From the NCBI RefSeq assembly GCF_001905665.1, contig NZ_LIVX01000007.1:496001-560000 (forward strand): a stretch of DNA of 64,000 nucleotides, written 5' to 3'. The DNA comes from Streptomyces sp. CB02261. GTDB taxonomy: Bacteria; Actinomycetota; Actinomycetes; Streptomycetales; Streptomycetaceae. Positions 1 through 9,700 of the stretch are shown here, in pieces. The stretch's first letter is position 1. Every line of letters starts with the position of its first letter. Made by a program: the position numbers and the translations under genes. The notes under the pieces are model-generated. The model had not been told where the DNA came from, searched no databases, and saw nothing but the letters and a program-made list of their open reading frames with translations.

Positions 1-2
1 AG

Positions 3-2594
3 ATGGCGGAGGCGCTGCTCAGACTCCTCGCGGTGCTCGGCCGCGAGCGGGGATGCGTGATCCTCCTGGAGGACCTGCACGACTCCGACACCGAGACGAT
101 CGCGGTCGTCGAGTACGTCGTCGACAACGTGGCGGACCTGCCGGTCCTGCTGGTGGGCACGCTGCGGCCGGACCCCGGCCCGGCCCTCGACCTCGCGCTC
201 GCCGCGGAGCTCCGCAACACCGCGTCGGTGCGCGAGCTGGAGCCCCTCGACGCCGACGCCGTACGGGACATGGTGGACGCGTGTCTCGACGCCGGTCCCG
301 GCGAGGTGCCGCCGGCCGCCCACCGGCACCTCGCGCAGCGAGCGGGCGGGAACCCGTACCTGGTGGAGGTCTTACTCGCCGACCTGCTGGACACGGGACG
401 GCTGAACAGGACCGAGGGCTGGTGGCAGCTCGCCGATCAGGGCGAGTCGACGGTGCCGACGGGCGCGGTCCGCAGCTGGGCGCGCCGGCTCGACCGGCTC
501 GACGAGCCCGTGCGCGACCTGCTGCTCATCGCGGCCACCCTGGGCGGCCGGTTCTCCGTCGGGGCGCTCAGGGCGGTGACCGGGCTCGACGACCGGGCCC
601 TCTTCGCCCATCTCCGGTCCGCCTCCGAAGCGGGCATCATCGCCCCGGACGGGGCCGCCCACGACGACTACACCTTCCGTCACGTCCTGACGGCCGACGC
701 GCTCCGGGCCTCGCTGCCGCCCGCCGAGCAGGCCGCCCTCGCCCGGCGGGCCGCCTCCGCGATCGAGGAGTCCACCGGCGTACTGTCCGGCGAGGAGCGC
801 CAGTTGGTGGCGACGCTCTGGCTGGCGGCGGGTGACAAGGCGACGGCCTCCCGGCAGTACGCCGAGGTCGGGCGGCAGATGCTGGACGCCGGCGCGTCCG
901 GCTCGGCCGCCGTGCTGCTGGAACGCGCCCGGGGGCTCGCCGCCGACGAGGAACGCGACGCCATCACCGTACGACTGGCGATCGCCGAAGCCGAGTCCGG
1001 GCGGCTCGACACGGCCTCCACGCTCCTCGACGACCTGCCGCACGCGCCCGCCGGGTCACGGGCGGCGGAGGAACGGGCCCAGGCCCACACCCAGGTCGCC
1101 TGGGTCGCGACCATGGCGGAACAGCAGGAGGAGGCGCGCAGCCGCATCCGGGCGGCCCGCGCCCTCTTCGGGGGCGCGCCGAGCCCGGAGCAGGAGGCGG
1201 CACTCGTGGTGGTCGAGGGCCATCTCGCGCTCCTTCCGGGCCGGGACGGCGAGGACGGGCGTGCCCGGCTCAAGGAGGCGGAACGTTCCGCCAGACGTGC
1301 CGCGCTCACCGCGGAGCAGGGCGATCGGCCCGTCGTGGCCTGCCGTGCCTGGCAGCTCCTGGCCCTGCTCTCCCGGGAGCGGGGGTTCGACGAGGCCGAC
1401 GCCTGCCTGGTACGGATGCTCGAAGTCGCCGAGAAGCACCGGCTCGCGGTGTGCCGGGCCGAGGCCCTGGTACGGCTCGGCACCAACGCGTTCCTGCGGA
1501 CGGGGGAGGCGACCCAGCTGGAGACCGCCCGCGCGGCCGCCCACGAACTCGGCTCCCTCGCCCTGCTCCAGACCGTCGACGGGCTGCTCGCCATGCAGAG
1601 CGTGCTGGCGGGGCGGTGGGACCGCGCCCGGGAGATCGTCGAACGGTCCGTGGAGGCCAGCGCCCGCCTCCAGAACCTGTCGGCGCACCGCTATCTGCTC
1701 CTCGTCGACGCCATGCTCGCCGCGCACCAGGGGAAGGGCCGCGAACAGGAACGCGCCCTGGCCAGATTCCGCCGCGCGGGCGGTGAGGAGTCGATGCTCG
1801 TCCCCGTGCAGCGCGGACTCTGCCAGGCCGTCGGCGCGCTGATGGCGGAGGACCGGGCGAGGGCGACGGCCGAACTCGACGCGGTCACCGCCTGGGAACG
1901 GGAACACCCCAGCTTCTTCTACCTCAGCGGACGGTACGGGCTCCGCCCGCTGCTGCGGATCCTCGACGGCGACGACCGCGGCCGGCAGACGTACCACGAG
2001 GCCGTCGCCTCCCCCGGCGGACAGCTGGCCTGGAACCGTATGTTCCTCGGCATGGCGGACGCCGTGCTGCGCGGCAGGGACGGCGACCCGGAGGGCGCGC
2101 GGTGCGCCGTGGAGGAGGCCGGACGCGCTGCGGCGGTGTTCCCGCAGGCATGGCACCTCGCCCTGCGCCTGGTCGCGGAGGCCGCGCTCGACGACTCCTG
2201 GGGCGAGCCCGTGGCATGGCTGCGGACGGCGGAGGAGTACTTCCACGAGGCAGGCGTGCAGCCGGTGGCCGGGGCCTGCCGAGCCGCCCTGCGGCAGGCG
2301 GGGATCAGCGTCCCGCAGCGCCGGGGCGGCCGGGAACGGATCCCGGCCGAGTTGCGCACCGCGGGCGTCACCCCGCGCGAGTACGAGGTGTTCGCCCTGC
2401 TCGGCGAGCGGCCGGGGAACCAGCAGATCGCGCAGCGCCTGTGCATCTCGCCCCGGACCGTCGAGAAGCACATGGCGAGCCTGATGGCCAAGACCGGCTG
2501 CGCGGACCGCTCGGCCCTGTGCGCGCTGTCGGCGGAACGGGCGGAGGAGCAGGCGCGGCCGGCCGGCGCCGCCGCACGGGCGCGGCCGGCCTGA
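3..2594 (+). CDS. LuxR-family ATP-binding (LAL) transcriptional regulator, 5' truncated by window edge
   Basis: This is the C-terminal part of a large ATP-binding LuxR-type regulator. The visible protein opens inside the AAA ATPase: a Walker B-like strand (VILLEDLH) appears about 20 residues in, and no Walker A is present, so the true start lies left of the window and the ATG at position 3 is probably internal. A long helical TPR-like region follows. The last 65 or so residues form a LuxR helix-turn-helix (TPREYEVFALL, then ISPRTVEKHMASL). Proteins of this class often control specialised-metabolite genes. It lies in tandem with the SARP gene and just beyond the 3' end of the minus-strand RiPP operon, so a pathway-specific role is inferred, not shown. 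Confidence 0.9.
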   Translation: MAEALLRLLAVLGRERGCVILLEDLHDSDTETIAVVEYVVDNVADLPVLLVGTLRPDPGPALDLALAAELRNTASVRELEPLDADAVRDMVDACLDAGPGEVPPAAHRHLAQRAGGNPYLVEVLLADLLDTGRLNRTEGWWQLADQGESTVPTGAVRSWARRLDRLDEPVRDLLLIAATLGGRFSVGALRAVTGLDDRALFAHLRSASEAGIIAPDGAAHDDYTFRHVLTADALRASLPPAEQAALARRAASAIEESTGVLSGEERQLVATLWLAAGDKATASRQYAEVGRQMLDAGASGSAAVLLERARGLAADEERDAITVRLAIAEAESGRLDTASTLLDDLPHAPAGSRAAEERAQAHTQVAWVATMAEQQEEARSRIRAARALFGGAPSPEQEAALVVVEGHLALLPGRDGEDGRARLKEAERSARRAALTAEQGDRPVVACRAWQLLALLSRERGFDEADACLVRMLEVAEKHRLAVCRAEALVRLGTNAFLRTGEATQLETARAAAHELGSLALLQTVDGLLAMQSVLAGRWDRAREIVERSVEASARLQNLSAHRYLLLVDAMLAAHQGKGREQERALARFRRAGGEESMLVPVQRGLCQAVGALMAEDRARATAELDAVTAWEREHPSFFYLSGRYGLRPLLRILDGDDRGRQTYHEAVASPGGQLAWNRMFLGMADAVLRGRDGDPEGARCAVEEAGRAAAVFPQAWHLALRLVAEAALDDSWGEPVAWLRTAEEYFHEAGVQPVAGACRAALRQAGISVPQRRGGRERIPAELRTAGVTPREYEVFALLGERPGNQQIAQRLCISPRTVEKHMASLMAKTGCADRSALCALSAERAEEQARPAGAAARARPA

Positions 2595-2803
2595 CCGGGG
2601 AGGTGGGGGCGCCGTCCGGCCGTCGTGGTGGGGGCCGGCGGCCCCGGGATGGGGGCCGCCCCCGCCCGTATGGGGGTCGGGCCCCCCATGTCGCGGCCGA
2701 CGGGGCCGCGAGTGTACGCGCCCGGCACCGATGTGCGGCGGGTCCCGGGCGAAGGATCATCGAGCGACCGACCAACTCCCGTCCCCCTACGGAGGTTCGA
2801 TCG

Positions 2804-4630
2804 ATGCCGCGTCCGTCCGCGAGATCCGCAGCGTCACCCGGCACTCTCCGGTTCTCCGTCCTCGGCCCACTCGCCGTGCACCGGGACGAACGGCCGCTGT
2901 CTCTCGGCCCGTTGAAGCAGCGCGTCGTCCTCGCGACGCTCCTCGGATCCGCCAACTGCCCGGTGTCCGTCGACGCGCTGACCGACGCGGTCTGGCCCGA
3001 GGAGCCCCCGCGGACCGCCCGCAAGAACCTCCAGGTGTACGTGAGCGCCCTGCGCACGCTGCTCGGCGAGGACGACGGGGACCGGCCGCGCCTCACCCAC
3101 ACCGGCGGCGGATACGTGCTGCGCGTGGCGGAGGACGAGTTCGACCTCCTGCGGTTCCGCGCCCTCGTGCGGGCCGCCGAGGGACAGCGGCCCGCACCCG
3201 CCGCCCGGCTCCTCCGGCAGGCCCTCGGCCTGTGGCAGGGCCCGCCACTGGGTGACGACCTGCGGCAGTCGCCCCGGCTGGCCGAGGAGGCCGAGCGGCT
3301 CGAACTGCGTCATCTGACGGTCTACGAGAGCTGGGCCGAGACGGAGTTGGGTCTCGGCGGCGCGCCGGCCGTCGTCGAGGGGCTGCGCGACCTGGTGGAG
3401 CGGCACCCGCTGCGCGAGCGCCTCAGATCCGCCTGGATGTGCGCGCTGCACGCGTCCGGCCGGCAGGCCGAGGCGCTCGCCGTGTACGACGACTACCGCC
3501 AGCTCCTCGCCCGGGAGCTGGGACTCGAACCGAGCGGCGCCATGGCGGCCCGGTACCGTGCGATCCTCGCGGGCGACGACCGCGCCGGGGCACCCGGCCC
3601 CGCCGCCGCGCCCCCCGCCGTCAGCCGCCCGGCCCCCGTCGTCCTGCCGCCCGATCTCGTCGACTTCACCGGCCACGGAGAGGAACTGCGCCACCTCGTC
3701 GACGTGCTGGAGGACGAGGACTCCGCCGGGGTCGTGCTGCTGTCGGGCCCCGCCGGGGCCGGGAAGACCACGCTGGCGGTGCGCGCCGCCCATCTGCTCG
3801 GCGAGCGGTACGCCGACGGGCGGATCTGCGTGTCCCTGCGGGCGCCGGACGGCCGCCCCCGCCCGCAGGCCTCCGTCCTCGCCGAGCTCGGCGAACGGAC
3901 GGGCCGGCCGGGGTTCTCCGGGCCCGGCGCGTGGCGCGACTGGCTCGCGGAGCACCGCGTCCTGGTGATCCTGGACGACGTTCCCGAGGAGAGCGCCGTC
4001 CGTCCCCTGCTCCCGTGCGGCGGACAGGGCAGGGTGCTGCTCACCGCGCGCGGTCAGCTGGGCGGCCTCGCACCGGTGCACCGGGTGTCCGTCCCGCCGC
4101 TCGGCGTCGCGGAGGCGCTCCAGCTCCTCACGGGACTGGTCGGCGCGAGCCGGGTGCGGGCCGACCGGGAGGCCGCGCTGCGCATCGTGCGTGCCTGCGG
4201 CGGGTCGCCGCTGGCGGTCCGGGTCAGCGGGATGCGGCTCGCGGTGCTCCGCCACGTACCGCTGCGGGAGTTCGCGGACCGGCTCACCGACCCCGCCGGG
4301 GCGCTGGACGAGCTGACCTCCGGGGACGTGTCCGTACGGCGATGGCTCGCCGACGGCTGGGAGGCGCTGCCCGCGGAGTGCGGCCGGGACGCGGGGCGGC
4401 TGGCGGCGGGCACGGGGGACGGTCCGTTCGGCCTGAGCGAGGCGGCGGAGGCCCTCGGGTGCGACGAGCGGCATGCCGTACGGGTGGTGGAGGCGCTGAT
4501 CGACGCCGGGATGGTCACCTCACCGGTTGGCGAGGTCACCGCGCACGCGGCTCTGTACGAACTCCCGCACCTGGTACGGCTGTACGCACGCGGCACCCGG
4601 ACGGGAACGCCGGTCCTGACCCCGGGCTGA
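2804..4630 (+). CDS. SARP-family transcriptional regulator with NB-ARC ATPase domain
   Basis: An AfsR/SARP-type activator of 608 residues. Residues 15-105 form an OmpR-like winged helix (RFSVLGPLAV; LTDAVWPEEPP; TGGGYVLRV). Residues 110-250 form the bacterial transcriptional activation domain, ending near LGLEPSG. An NB-ARC-like ATPase starts near residue 312 with P-loop GPAGAGKTT and has a Walker B-like strand VLVILDDV. AfsR itself is near 1000 residues with C-terminal TPRs; this protein stops after the ATPase. The start was chosen for the GGAGG upstream of ATG 2804; longer in-frame extensions run through the end of the LuxR gene and look spurious. SARPs usually activate nearby biosynthetic operons by binding heptameric direct repeats; the targets here are unknown. 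Confidence 0.9.
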   Translation: MPRPSARSAASPGTLRFSVLGPLAVHRDERPLSLGPLKQRVVLATLLGSANCPVSVDALTDAVWPEEPPRTARKNLQVYVSALRTLLGEDDGDRPRLTHTGGGYVLRVAEDEFDLLRFRALVRAAEGQRPAPAARLLRQALGLWQGPPLGDDLRQSPRLAEEAERLELRHLTVYESWAETELGLGGAPAVVEGLRDLVERHPLRERLRSAWMCALHASGRQAEALAVYDDYRQLLARELGLEPSGAMAARYRAILAGDDRAGAPGPAAAPPAVSRPAPVVLPPDLVDFTGHGEELRHLVDVLEDEDSAGVVLLSGPAGAGKTTLAVRAAHLLGERYADGRICVSLRAPDGRPRPQASVLAELGERTGRPGFSGPGAWRDWLAEHRVLVILDDVPEESAVRPLLPCGGQGRVLLTARGQLGGLAPVHRVSVPPLGVAEALQLLTGLVGASRVRADREAALRIVRACGGSPLAVRVSGMRLAVLRHVPLREFADRLTDPAGALDELTSGDVSVRRWLADGWEALPAECGRDAGRLAAGTGDGPFGLSEAAEALGCDERHAVRVVEALIDAGMVTSPVGEVTAHAALYELPHLVRLYARGTRTGTPVLTPG

Positions 4631-4659
4631 CCGGCGGCGCGACCACGGACCCGGACCCC

Positions 4660-5165
4660 ACGCGCGCGGGAGGCTCGCGCCGTCCGGCCAAGGCCCCCGC
4701 GCGCGTGGGGCGGCACGGACCCGCCCGGCTAGGGCTTCCCGCGCGGGGGTCCCGCGTGTGCGGGGCGGCCGGCCCGCCCCGGGCAGGGCTTCCCGCGCGC
4801 GTGGGGCGGCTGGGCCCCGTACCGGTCGGGACGTTCCCCGCGTGCGTAGGCCTGCGCGGGCGGGGGTCCGCGCGCGTGGCGCTGCGTGGGCCCATGGCCA
4901 ACGCCCGGCGCGCGTGGGGCTGCTGGGCCCCGTACCGGGCGGAGCGTTCCCCGCGTGCGTACGCCTGCGCGGGCGGAGGTCCCGCGCGCGTGGTGCTGCT
5001 CGGGCCCATGGCCAACGCCCCGCGCACGTGGGGCTGCTTGCGTCCGTCCGGCAGGGTCCCCGCGCGCGTGGCGCCGCTGGGGTCGGCCCCGGCCGGGGCC
5101 TCCCTCGCGTGCGTACGCCCGCCGGACCCGGCCGGCACGCGTGCGTGCGGGCGTACCCCGCGAGC
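4660..5165. repeat. GC-rich imperfect tandem repeat array between SARP and prolyl oligopeptidase genes
   Basis: This 579-bp convergent intergenic gap (4631-5209) holds no credible gene. The core word CCGCGCGCGTGG and variants recur about every 30-55 bp (for example near 4698, 4796, 4868, 4905, 4980, 5020 and 5060). A higher-order unit of about 113 bp is duplicated: TGGGCCCCGTACCGG occurs at 4811 and 4924, with matching downstream segments including GGGCCCATGGCCAACGCC. Long open frames over the array on both strands are by-products of the repeat and extreme GC content. Function is unknown; a structured terminator zone or slippage-prone DNA are possibilities. Confidence 0.75.
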
Positions 5166-5209
5166 TCGTCCGGGTCGCCCCACCGTCGGGGCGCCCCCTC
5201 AACCCCGCC

Positions 5210-7363
5210 TCAGGTCGCCGCCACCGGCGACCTCTCCGGGGCCTGGAGGCCCACCCGTTCCGCGAGGAACGCCAGGCACTCGGCCTGCAGGGCCACCGCG
5301 CGGGACGCGGCGCGGTCGGCGTGCCCGACGCCGCGTTCGAGCCGCAGCACGATCGGTCCGGGGCCCGAGGAGGCGTGCTGGAGCGCGGCGCACATCTTGC
5401 GGGCGTGCAGCGGGTCGGTCCTGGTGTCGCCGTCCGCGGCCGTCAGGAGCACCGCCGGGTACCGGGTGCCCGGCGTGACGCGGTGGTACGGCGAGTAGCC
5501 CAGCAGCGTCGGCAGCAGCTCGGGGTCCCGCGCGCTGCCGTACTCGGGCGTCCAGCTGGGTCCGAGGCCGGACAGTTCGTAGCGGACCATGTCCAGGAGC
5601 GGGGCCATGCACACCACGGCGGCGTACTTCTCCGGCTGCTGGGTGAGGGCCGCGCCGACGAGCAGCCCGCCGTTGGAGCCGCCCATGATCGCGAGCCGGC
5701 CCGGTTCGGTCCAGCCCGCCGAGACCAGCCGGTCGCCGGCGGCGGCGAAGTCGTCGAAGGTGTTCTGCTTGTGCTTCCCGCTGCCGGCCCGGTGCCACGC
5801 CTCGCCCTCCTCGCCGCCGCCGCGCAGCCCGGCCCAGGCGAACACCCCGCCCGCCCGGACCCAGGCGAGGACCAGGGCGCGGTACCGGGGCGACATCGTG
5901 CGGCCGAAGCCGCCGTACCCGGTGAGCAGCGTCGGACGCGGCACGTCCGGGCGGTCGGTGGGGGAGATCACGAACATGCGGACCGTCGTCCCGTCCCGTG
6001 AGGGGAAGGCGACCTGCCGGGTGACCGCGCCGCCGACCTCCCGGGCGTCCGGGGCGTCGCGCTCCCAGCGCGTCACCCGGCACGTGCGCGCGTCGAAGCG
6101 GAGCACGCGGGGCGGCGTGACGAAGTCGGTGTACGCGAACCAGGCCTCGTGGCTCCCGGGCGGCCCGGCCGAGAAGTCGCCGACGGCGCCGGCGCCCGGC
6201 AGCGGGACCGTGGCCACCTGCCGGCCGTCGACCAGGTCGTGCACGGTCACCTCGGCGACCGTGTTCCGGGTCCAGGCCGCGAGGCCGAGCGGGTGTTCGA
6301 GCTCCGGACCGGACAGCACGACGAGATGGGTCAGCACCGCGTCGGGCCGTTCGGGGATCACCTCCTGCCAGGCGTCGGGGCCCCGGTGGAGCGCGTCCGG
6401 CCGGCAGGCGACGACACGCCCCCGGGCGGCGTCGCGGTCGGTGCGCAGCCACACCCGGTCCTGGGGGGAGGTGCCGGGTACGGCGTGCAGCCGGGTGGCG
6501 GCCTCCCTGCCCTCCTGGACCGGCCGCAGCAGCGGGCGTTCGGGCGGCCCGGCGGTCAGGTCGGCGAGGTAGAGGTCGGTGCCGCGGCCGGTGCCGAGCG
6601 TGGCCGTGACGCCGAGCCACCGGCCGTCCGCGGTCACGGAGACGCTGTAGAACTGGGTCTTGTCCCGCCCCTCGCCGAAGACGACGGCGTCCGCGTCGGC
6701 CGCCGTCCCGACCCGGTGCAGGAACACCCTGCGGTGGTAGCGCTCCTCGCCGGGATGGAGCCGGGGGTCCAGATGCCTGACGTAGTAGAACGCCCCGCCC
6801 CCGGGCAGCCAGCCCACCGACGACTTCCGCACCCGGTCCACCGGCCCGTCGACGAGCTTCCCGGTGGCCACGTCCATCACATGGAGCAGCGAGTCCTCCG
6901 TGCCGTCCCGGGACACCTGGAAGGCCAGCAGGTCGCCTTCCACGGAGGGTTCCCAGGAGTCGAGCACGGTACGGCCGGACGGGTCGAGGGCTCCGGGGTC
7001 GAGGAGCACCCGCTCCGCCGCGTCCGTACCGGCCTCCGCGACCACGAGCACCGGATGCTCCTGGCCGGCGTCCTGCCGCAGCCAGAAGGCCCGCTCGCCG
7101 CGGACCTTGGGCGCCCTGGCGCGGTCGACGGCGTCGAGCGCCGCGACCTCCGCCTCCCACCGTTCCAGACCGGGCAGTGCCGCCCGCTCCGCCGCGTACA
7201 GAGATTCCTGCTCGGCGCTCCAGCGGCGCGTCGAGGGCGCGTCGCCGTCCTCCAGCCAGCGGTACGGGTCGGGGATCCGCAGCCCGTGGAGTTCCTGGAC
7301 GACGTCCTGCCGCTCCGCGTGCGGGTACGGGCGCCGTGGGGGTCGCACGTCGTCGGGGGTCAC
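5210..7363 (-). CDS. Prolyl oligopeptidase family serine peptidase (S9)
   Basis: A 717-residue S9A-type peptidase, the usual length for the family. The N-terminal part (YRWLEDG, then repeated blade-like strands) fits the seven-bladed propeller. The C-terminal alpha/beta hydrolase carries the nucleophile in GGSNGG (Ser about 563), a candidate catalytic Asp in DTRTDPLHARK and His in GVGHAD. No signal peptide is seen, so it should be cytoplasmic. GTG 7363 was chosen because it overlaps the stop of the MFS gene (GTGA) and follows GAGGGAG. It is the last gene of a tightly coupled RiPP-like operon. Prolyl oligopeptidases remove leaders or macrocyclise in some peptide pathways, so a leader-peptidase role is plausible but inferred. 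A general peptidase is the alternative. Confidence 0.92.
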   Translation of the reverse strand: MTPDDVRPPRRPYPHAERQDVVQELHGLRIPDPYRWLEDGDAPSTRRWSAEQESLYAAERAALPGLERWEAEVAALDAVDRARAPKVRGERAFWLRQDAGQEHPVLVVAEAGTDAAERVLLDPGALDPSGRTVLDSWEPSVEGDLLAFQVSRDGTEDSLLHVMDVATGKLVDGPVDRVRKSSVGWLPGGGAFYYVRHLDPRLHPGEERYHRRVFLHRVGTAADADAVVFGEGRDKTQFYSVSVTADGRWLGVTATLGTGRGTDLYLADLTAGPPERPLLRPVQEGREAATRLHAVPGTSPQDRVWLRTDRDAARGRVVACRPDALHRGPDAWQEVIPERPDAVLTHLVVLSGPELEHPLGLAAWTRNTVAEVTVHDLVDGRQVATVPLPGAGAVGDFSAGPPGSHEAWFAYTDFVTPPRVLRFDARTCRVTRWERDAPDAREVGGAVTRQVAFPSRDGTTVRMFVISPTDRPDVPRPTLLTGYGGFGRTMSPRYRALVLAWVRAGGVFAWAGLRGGGEEGEAWHRAGSGKHKQNTFDDFAAAGDRLVSAGWTEPGRLAIMGGSNGGLLVGAALTQQPEKYAAVVCMAPLLDMVRYELSGLGPSWTPEYGSARDPELLPTLLGYSPYHRVTPGTRYPAVLLTAADGDTRTDPLHARKMCAALQHASSGPGPIVLRLERGVGHADRAASRAVALQAECLAFLAERVGLQAPERSPVAAT

Positions 7364-8772
7364 TCGATGCTCCCTCTTTCGTGGTGGGGCGGACGGTGGG
7401 CGGGCGCCGCGGCCGTACCGACGGTGTCCTTCCCGGCGGTGTCCGCGGCGGCCTCGTCCGCGGTCGGCGTGCCGGGCAGGGAGAGCCAGGCGTAGACGCC
7501 GGACAGCACGACGATCAGCCCGGACACCGCGAAGATCGTGTCGATCGGGCCGAACGAGAGGCCTCCGACCGAGCCCGTGAAACCGTGGAGCACGGAGCCG
7601 GCGAGCCAGCCGGACAGGACCGCCGACAGCATCGACGCCAGCTTCGTCACCGGATAGAACACGGCCATCACCCGCCCCCGGTAGTCCGGGGGCGCCGCCG
7701 CGAGCAGCAGGGGCGCCATCGCGGTGTTCAGCACGGTGAGCGGGACGGTGAAGACGAACAGCAGGGCGACACCGGCGAGGAAACCGCTCTGGCGCGAGTA
7801 CGCGACGAGCAGCACCCCGCTCACGAGGAGGCTGATCCACGTGCTCCGCCGCGCCCCGAACCACTGCACCACCCGGCCCGCGCACAGCGCGCCGGTGATG
7901 CCGCCGATGCCCATCGCCATCCCCACGTATCCGTAGAGATGGGCCTCCGCGCGCAGGTTGTCGGTGGTGAAGAAGACGTTGAGGGTGCTGAGCGCGCCGA
8001 TGCCGAACTGGCCGATGACGGCGAGCAGGAGCAGCGCGACGAGGAACCTGCTGCGGGCGAAGAAGCGCAGGCCGTCCGTGAACTCCCGCCGAAGGCCGCC
8101 CTTCGGCCGCGAGGCCGGCTTCCGCGCGGCGCCCCGCGCGTCCCCGCCCGTGGCCGGCGGACCCGTCCCGATGGCCCGGATGGCGATGTACGACACCCCG
8201 TACGACACCGCGTTGAAGAGCAGGGCCCACTGGAGCCCCGCGGTGAACAGGAGCGGCGCGGCGAGCGGCGGTCCGATGATCCACGCCGTCTCACCGGTGG
8301 CCTGCGCGATGCCGGCCGCGCGGGCGCGGTCGGCGTCCCCGGTGACGAGGTCCGCGAGGATCGCGAAACGCGCCGGCGAGAAGAACTGGCCGGCCGCGTG
8401 CAGCAGGAGGACCGTCGCGTAGACGAGCGCGAGCCAGACGCCCGCAGGAAGGGCGTCGGTGGGCAGGAACGAGACGACGGTCAGCAGCGCCACCAGCGCG
8501 CCCCGGACCGCCTCGCTCAGCAGCATCGTGGCCCGCTTGTCCCAGCGGTCGACGAACACGCCCGCGAGCGGGCCGATGACGAGGACGGCGGCGCTCGACG
8601 CCATCAGGACGCCGCTGACCGCCATCGGCGCCCACGTCTCGTCCTTCGCCAGGACGGTCGCCACCCACAGCACCAGGGTGGTGCTGAACACGGCGTCGCC
8701 CACGGAGGAGACGGCCTGGCCGAACCACAGCCGGGTGTAGTCGCGGTTGATCAGCGTCAGCCGCGGGGTCAT
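7360..8772 (-). CDS. MFS transporter, probable peptide exporter
   Basis: A 470-residue major facilitator with about 12 hydrophobic segments. It resembles the EntS-like exporter group: the N-terminus INRDYTRLWFGQAVSSVGD is typical of that family, and PLAGVFVDRWDKR is the conserved cytoplasmic loop between helices 2 and 3. The ATG overlaps the preceding gene's stop (ATGA), and its own stop overlaps the peptidase start (GTGA). Position at the 3' end of a RiPP-like operon suggests export of the mature product or self-protection. The substrate cannot be read from sequence. Confidence 0.9.
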   Translation of the reverse strand: MTPRLTLINRDYTRLWFGQAVSSVGDAVFSTTLVLWVATVLAKDETWAPMAVSGVLMASSAAVLVIGPLAGVFVDRWDKRATMLLSEAVRGALVALLTVVSFLPTDALPAGVWLALVYATVLLLHAAGQFFSPARFAILADLVTGDADRARAAGIAQATGETAWIIGPPLAAPLLFTAGLQWALLFNAVSYGVSYIAIRAIGTGPPATGGDARGAARKPASRPKGGLRREFTDGLRFFARSRFLVALLLLAVIGQFGIGALSTLNVFFTTDNLRAEAHLYGYVGMAMGIGGITGALCAGRVVQWFGARRSTWISLLVSGVLLVAYSRQSGFLAGVALLFVFTVPLTVLNTAMAPLLLAAAPPDYRGRVMAVFYPVTKLASMLSAVLSGWLAGSVLHGFTGSVGGLSFGPIDTIFAVSGLIVVLSGVYAWLSLPGTPTADEAAADTAGKDTVGTAAAPAHRPPHHERGSIE

Positions 8773-9698
8773 GACGGCCTCGGCGACGCGACGGCGAGCG
8801 CCATGAGGGCGGTCACCAGGGTCGTGTGGTACGCCGTGCGGAAGAACTCCTCCGGCGGGGCGGACGGCGGTCCCGCGAGCGCCGCCGACCTTCCCGGCAG
8901 CGCGCCGTCGGGCCGCTGGGCCCGCAGCAGGCATTCCACGGCGGCGGCGCCCGACGGCGTGCGCAGCGGATCGCTCCCCAGGATGAACCGGGTGAGGACC
9001 AGTTCGGCGGCCAGGTCCCACCAGTCGTGCGTGACGCAGTGCCGCAGCATCCGGTCGACCAGGTCCTCGGCGTGCGCCCGTTCGCCTCCGGTGAGGCCGG
9101 GCGTGGTCCGGCCGAAGTCCCCGAGGTAGAAGCCGGTGTGCGTCAGCGCGTACGCCTCCGGGGTGGTGAGCGGCGCCGCGTCCGGCCCCGCGGTGTCCCC
9201 GGGGCCGGCGGCGCGGAGCGCGACCAGCGGGCTCAGCGGGGCGAGGTCGGCGTACGGCTCGATGGTGTGCCGGACGCCTGCCTTGTCCGCGTAGTAGCGG
9301 AGTTCGATGCGCCGGTACGGCGACCTCCCCGGCGACGAGAGGAACCCGGGGTCGAGCCGGGCGAGCGTCTCCCGGCACAGGGCGTCGTCGATCCCGTCGG
9401 GAGCCAGCGCCGCGAAGATCAGCCCGTACGTGGAGGCGTACGCCGGGTCCTCGTCGAACAGCGGCGGGAAGTCCGGGTGCTGCCAGAGCTTCCGGACGAG
9501 GGCCGTCGCCCCGTCGAGCTCCTCGGGGACGCCGTCCGGGCGGCTCGCGCAGTGGCAGAGCAGCGCCAGTTCCAGCGCGGCCTTCGCCCTGCCCCGCGTC
9601 GAGGGCCCGGCGCCCGTCGAGAACGGGTCGAAGTGCTCCAGGTTCCGTCCCAGCCAGTCGAGCGCGCCGGCCGAGAGCTGCTCCAGGGGGGAGGCCAT
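8769..9698 (-). CDS. Uncharacterised all-helical protein, paralogue of the 11008-11973 product
   Basis: A soluble-looking 309-residue protein of unknown function. It clearly resembles the protein at 11008-11973. Shared landmarks in the same order are WLGRNL/WIGQHA at the N-terminus, the lone residues LALL, FDEDPAYASTYGLIFAALAP against RRYARQFELMYAALAP, THTGFYLGDFG against THTVFYLGDFG, LGSDPLRTPSGAA against LGADPLATPSGAA, PDGALPGRS against PSGAIPGRS, and EEFFRTAYHTTLVTALMAL near the C-terminus. The pattern suggests an alpha-helical toroid or repeat fold, but no family is assigned with confidence. It starts 2 bp after the radical SAM stop, with no strong ribosome site, so translation is probably coupled. 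A role in binding or modifying the precursor is inferred from position. Confidence 0.85.
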   Translation of the reverse strand: MASPLEQLSAGALDWLGRNLEHFDPFSTGAGPSTRGRAKAALELALLCHCASRPDGVPEELDGATALVRKLWQHPDFPPLFDEDPAYASTYGLIFAALAPDGIDDALCRETLARLDPGFLSSPGRSPYRRIELRYYADKAGVRHTIEPYADLAPLSPLVALRAAGPGDTAGPDAAPLTTPEAYALTHTGFYLGDFGRTTPGLTGGERAHAEDLVDRMLRHCVTHDWWDLAAELVLTRFILGSDPLRTPSGAAAVECLLRAQRPDGALPGRSAALAGPPSAPPEEFFRTAYHTTLVTALMALAVASPRPS

Positions 9699-9700
9699 GG

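Noticed and set aside
3439..5478. Plus-strand open frame of 679 codons over the SARP gene and repeat array
   Set aside because: Arg/Pro/Ala-rich with no domain, and it overlaps the SARP in another frame and then the repeat; a high-GC shadow frame.
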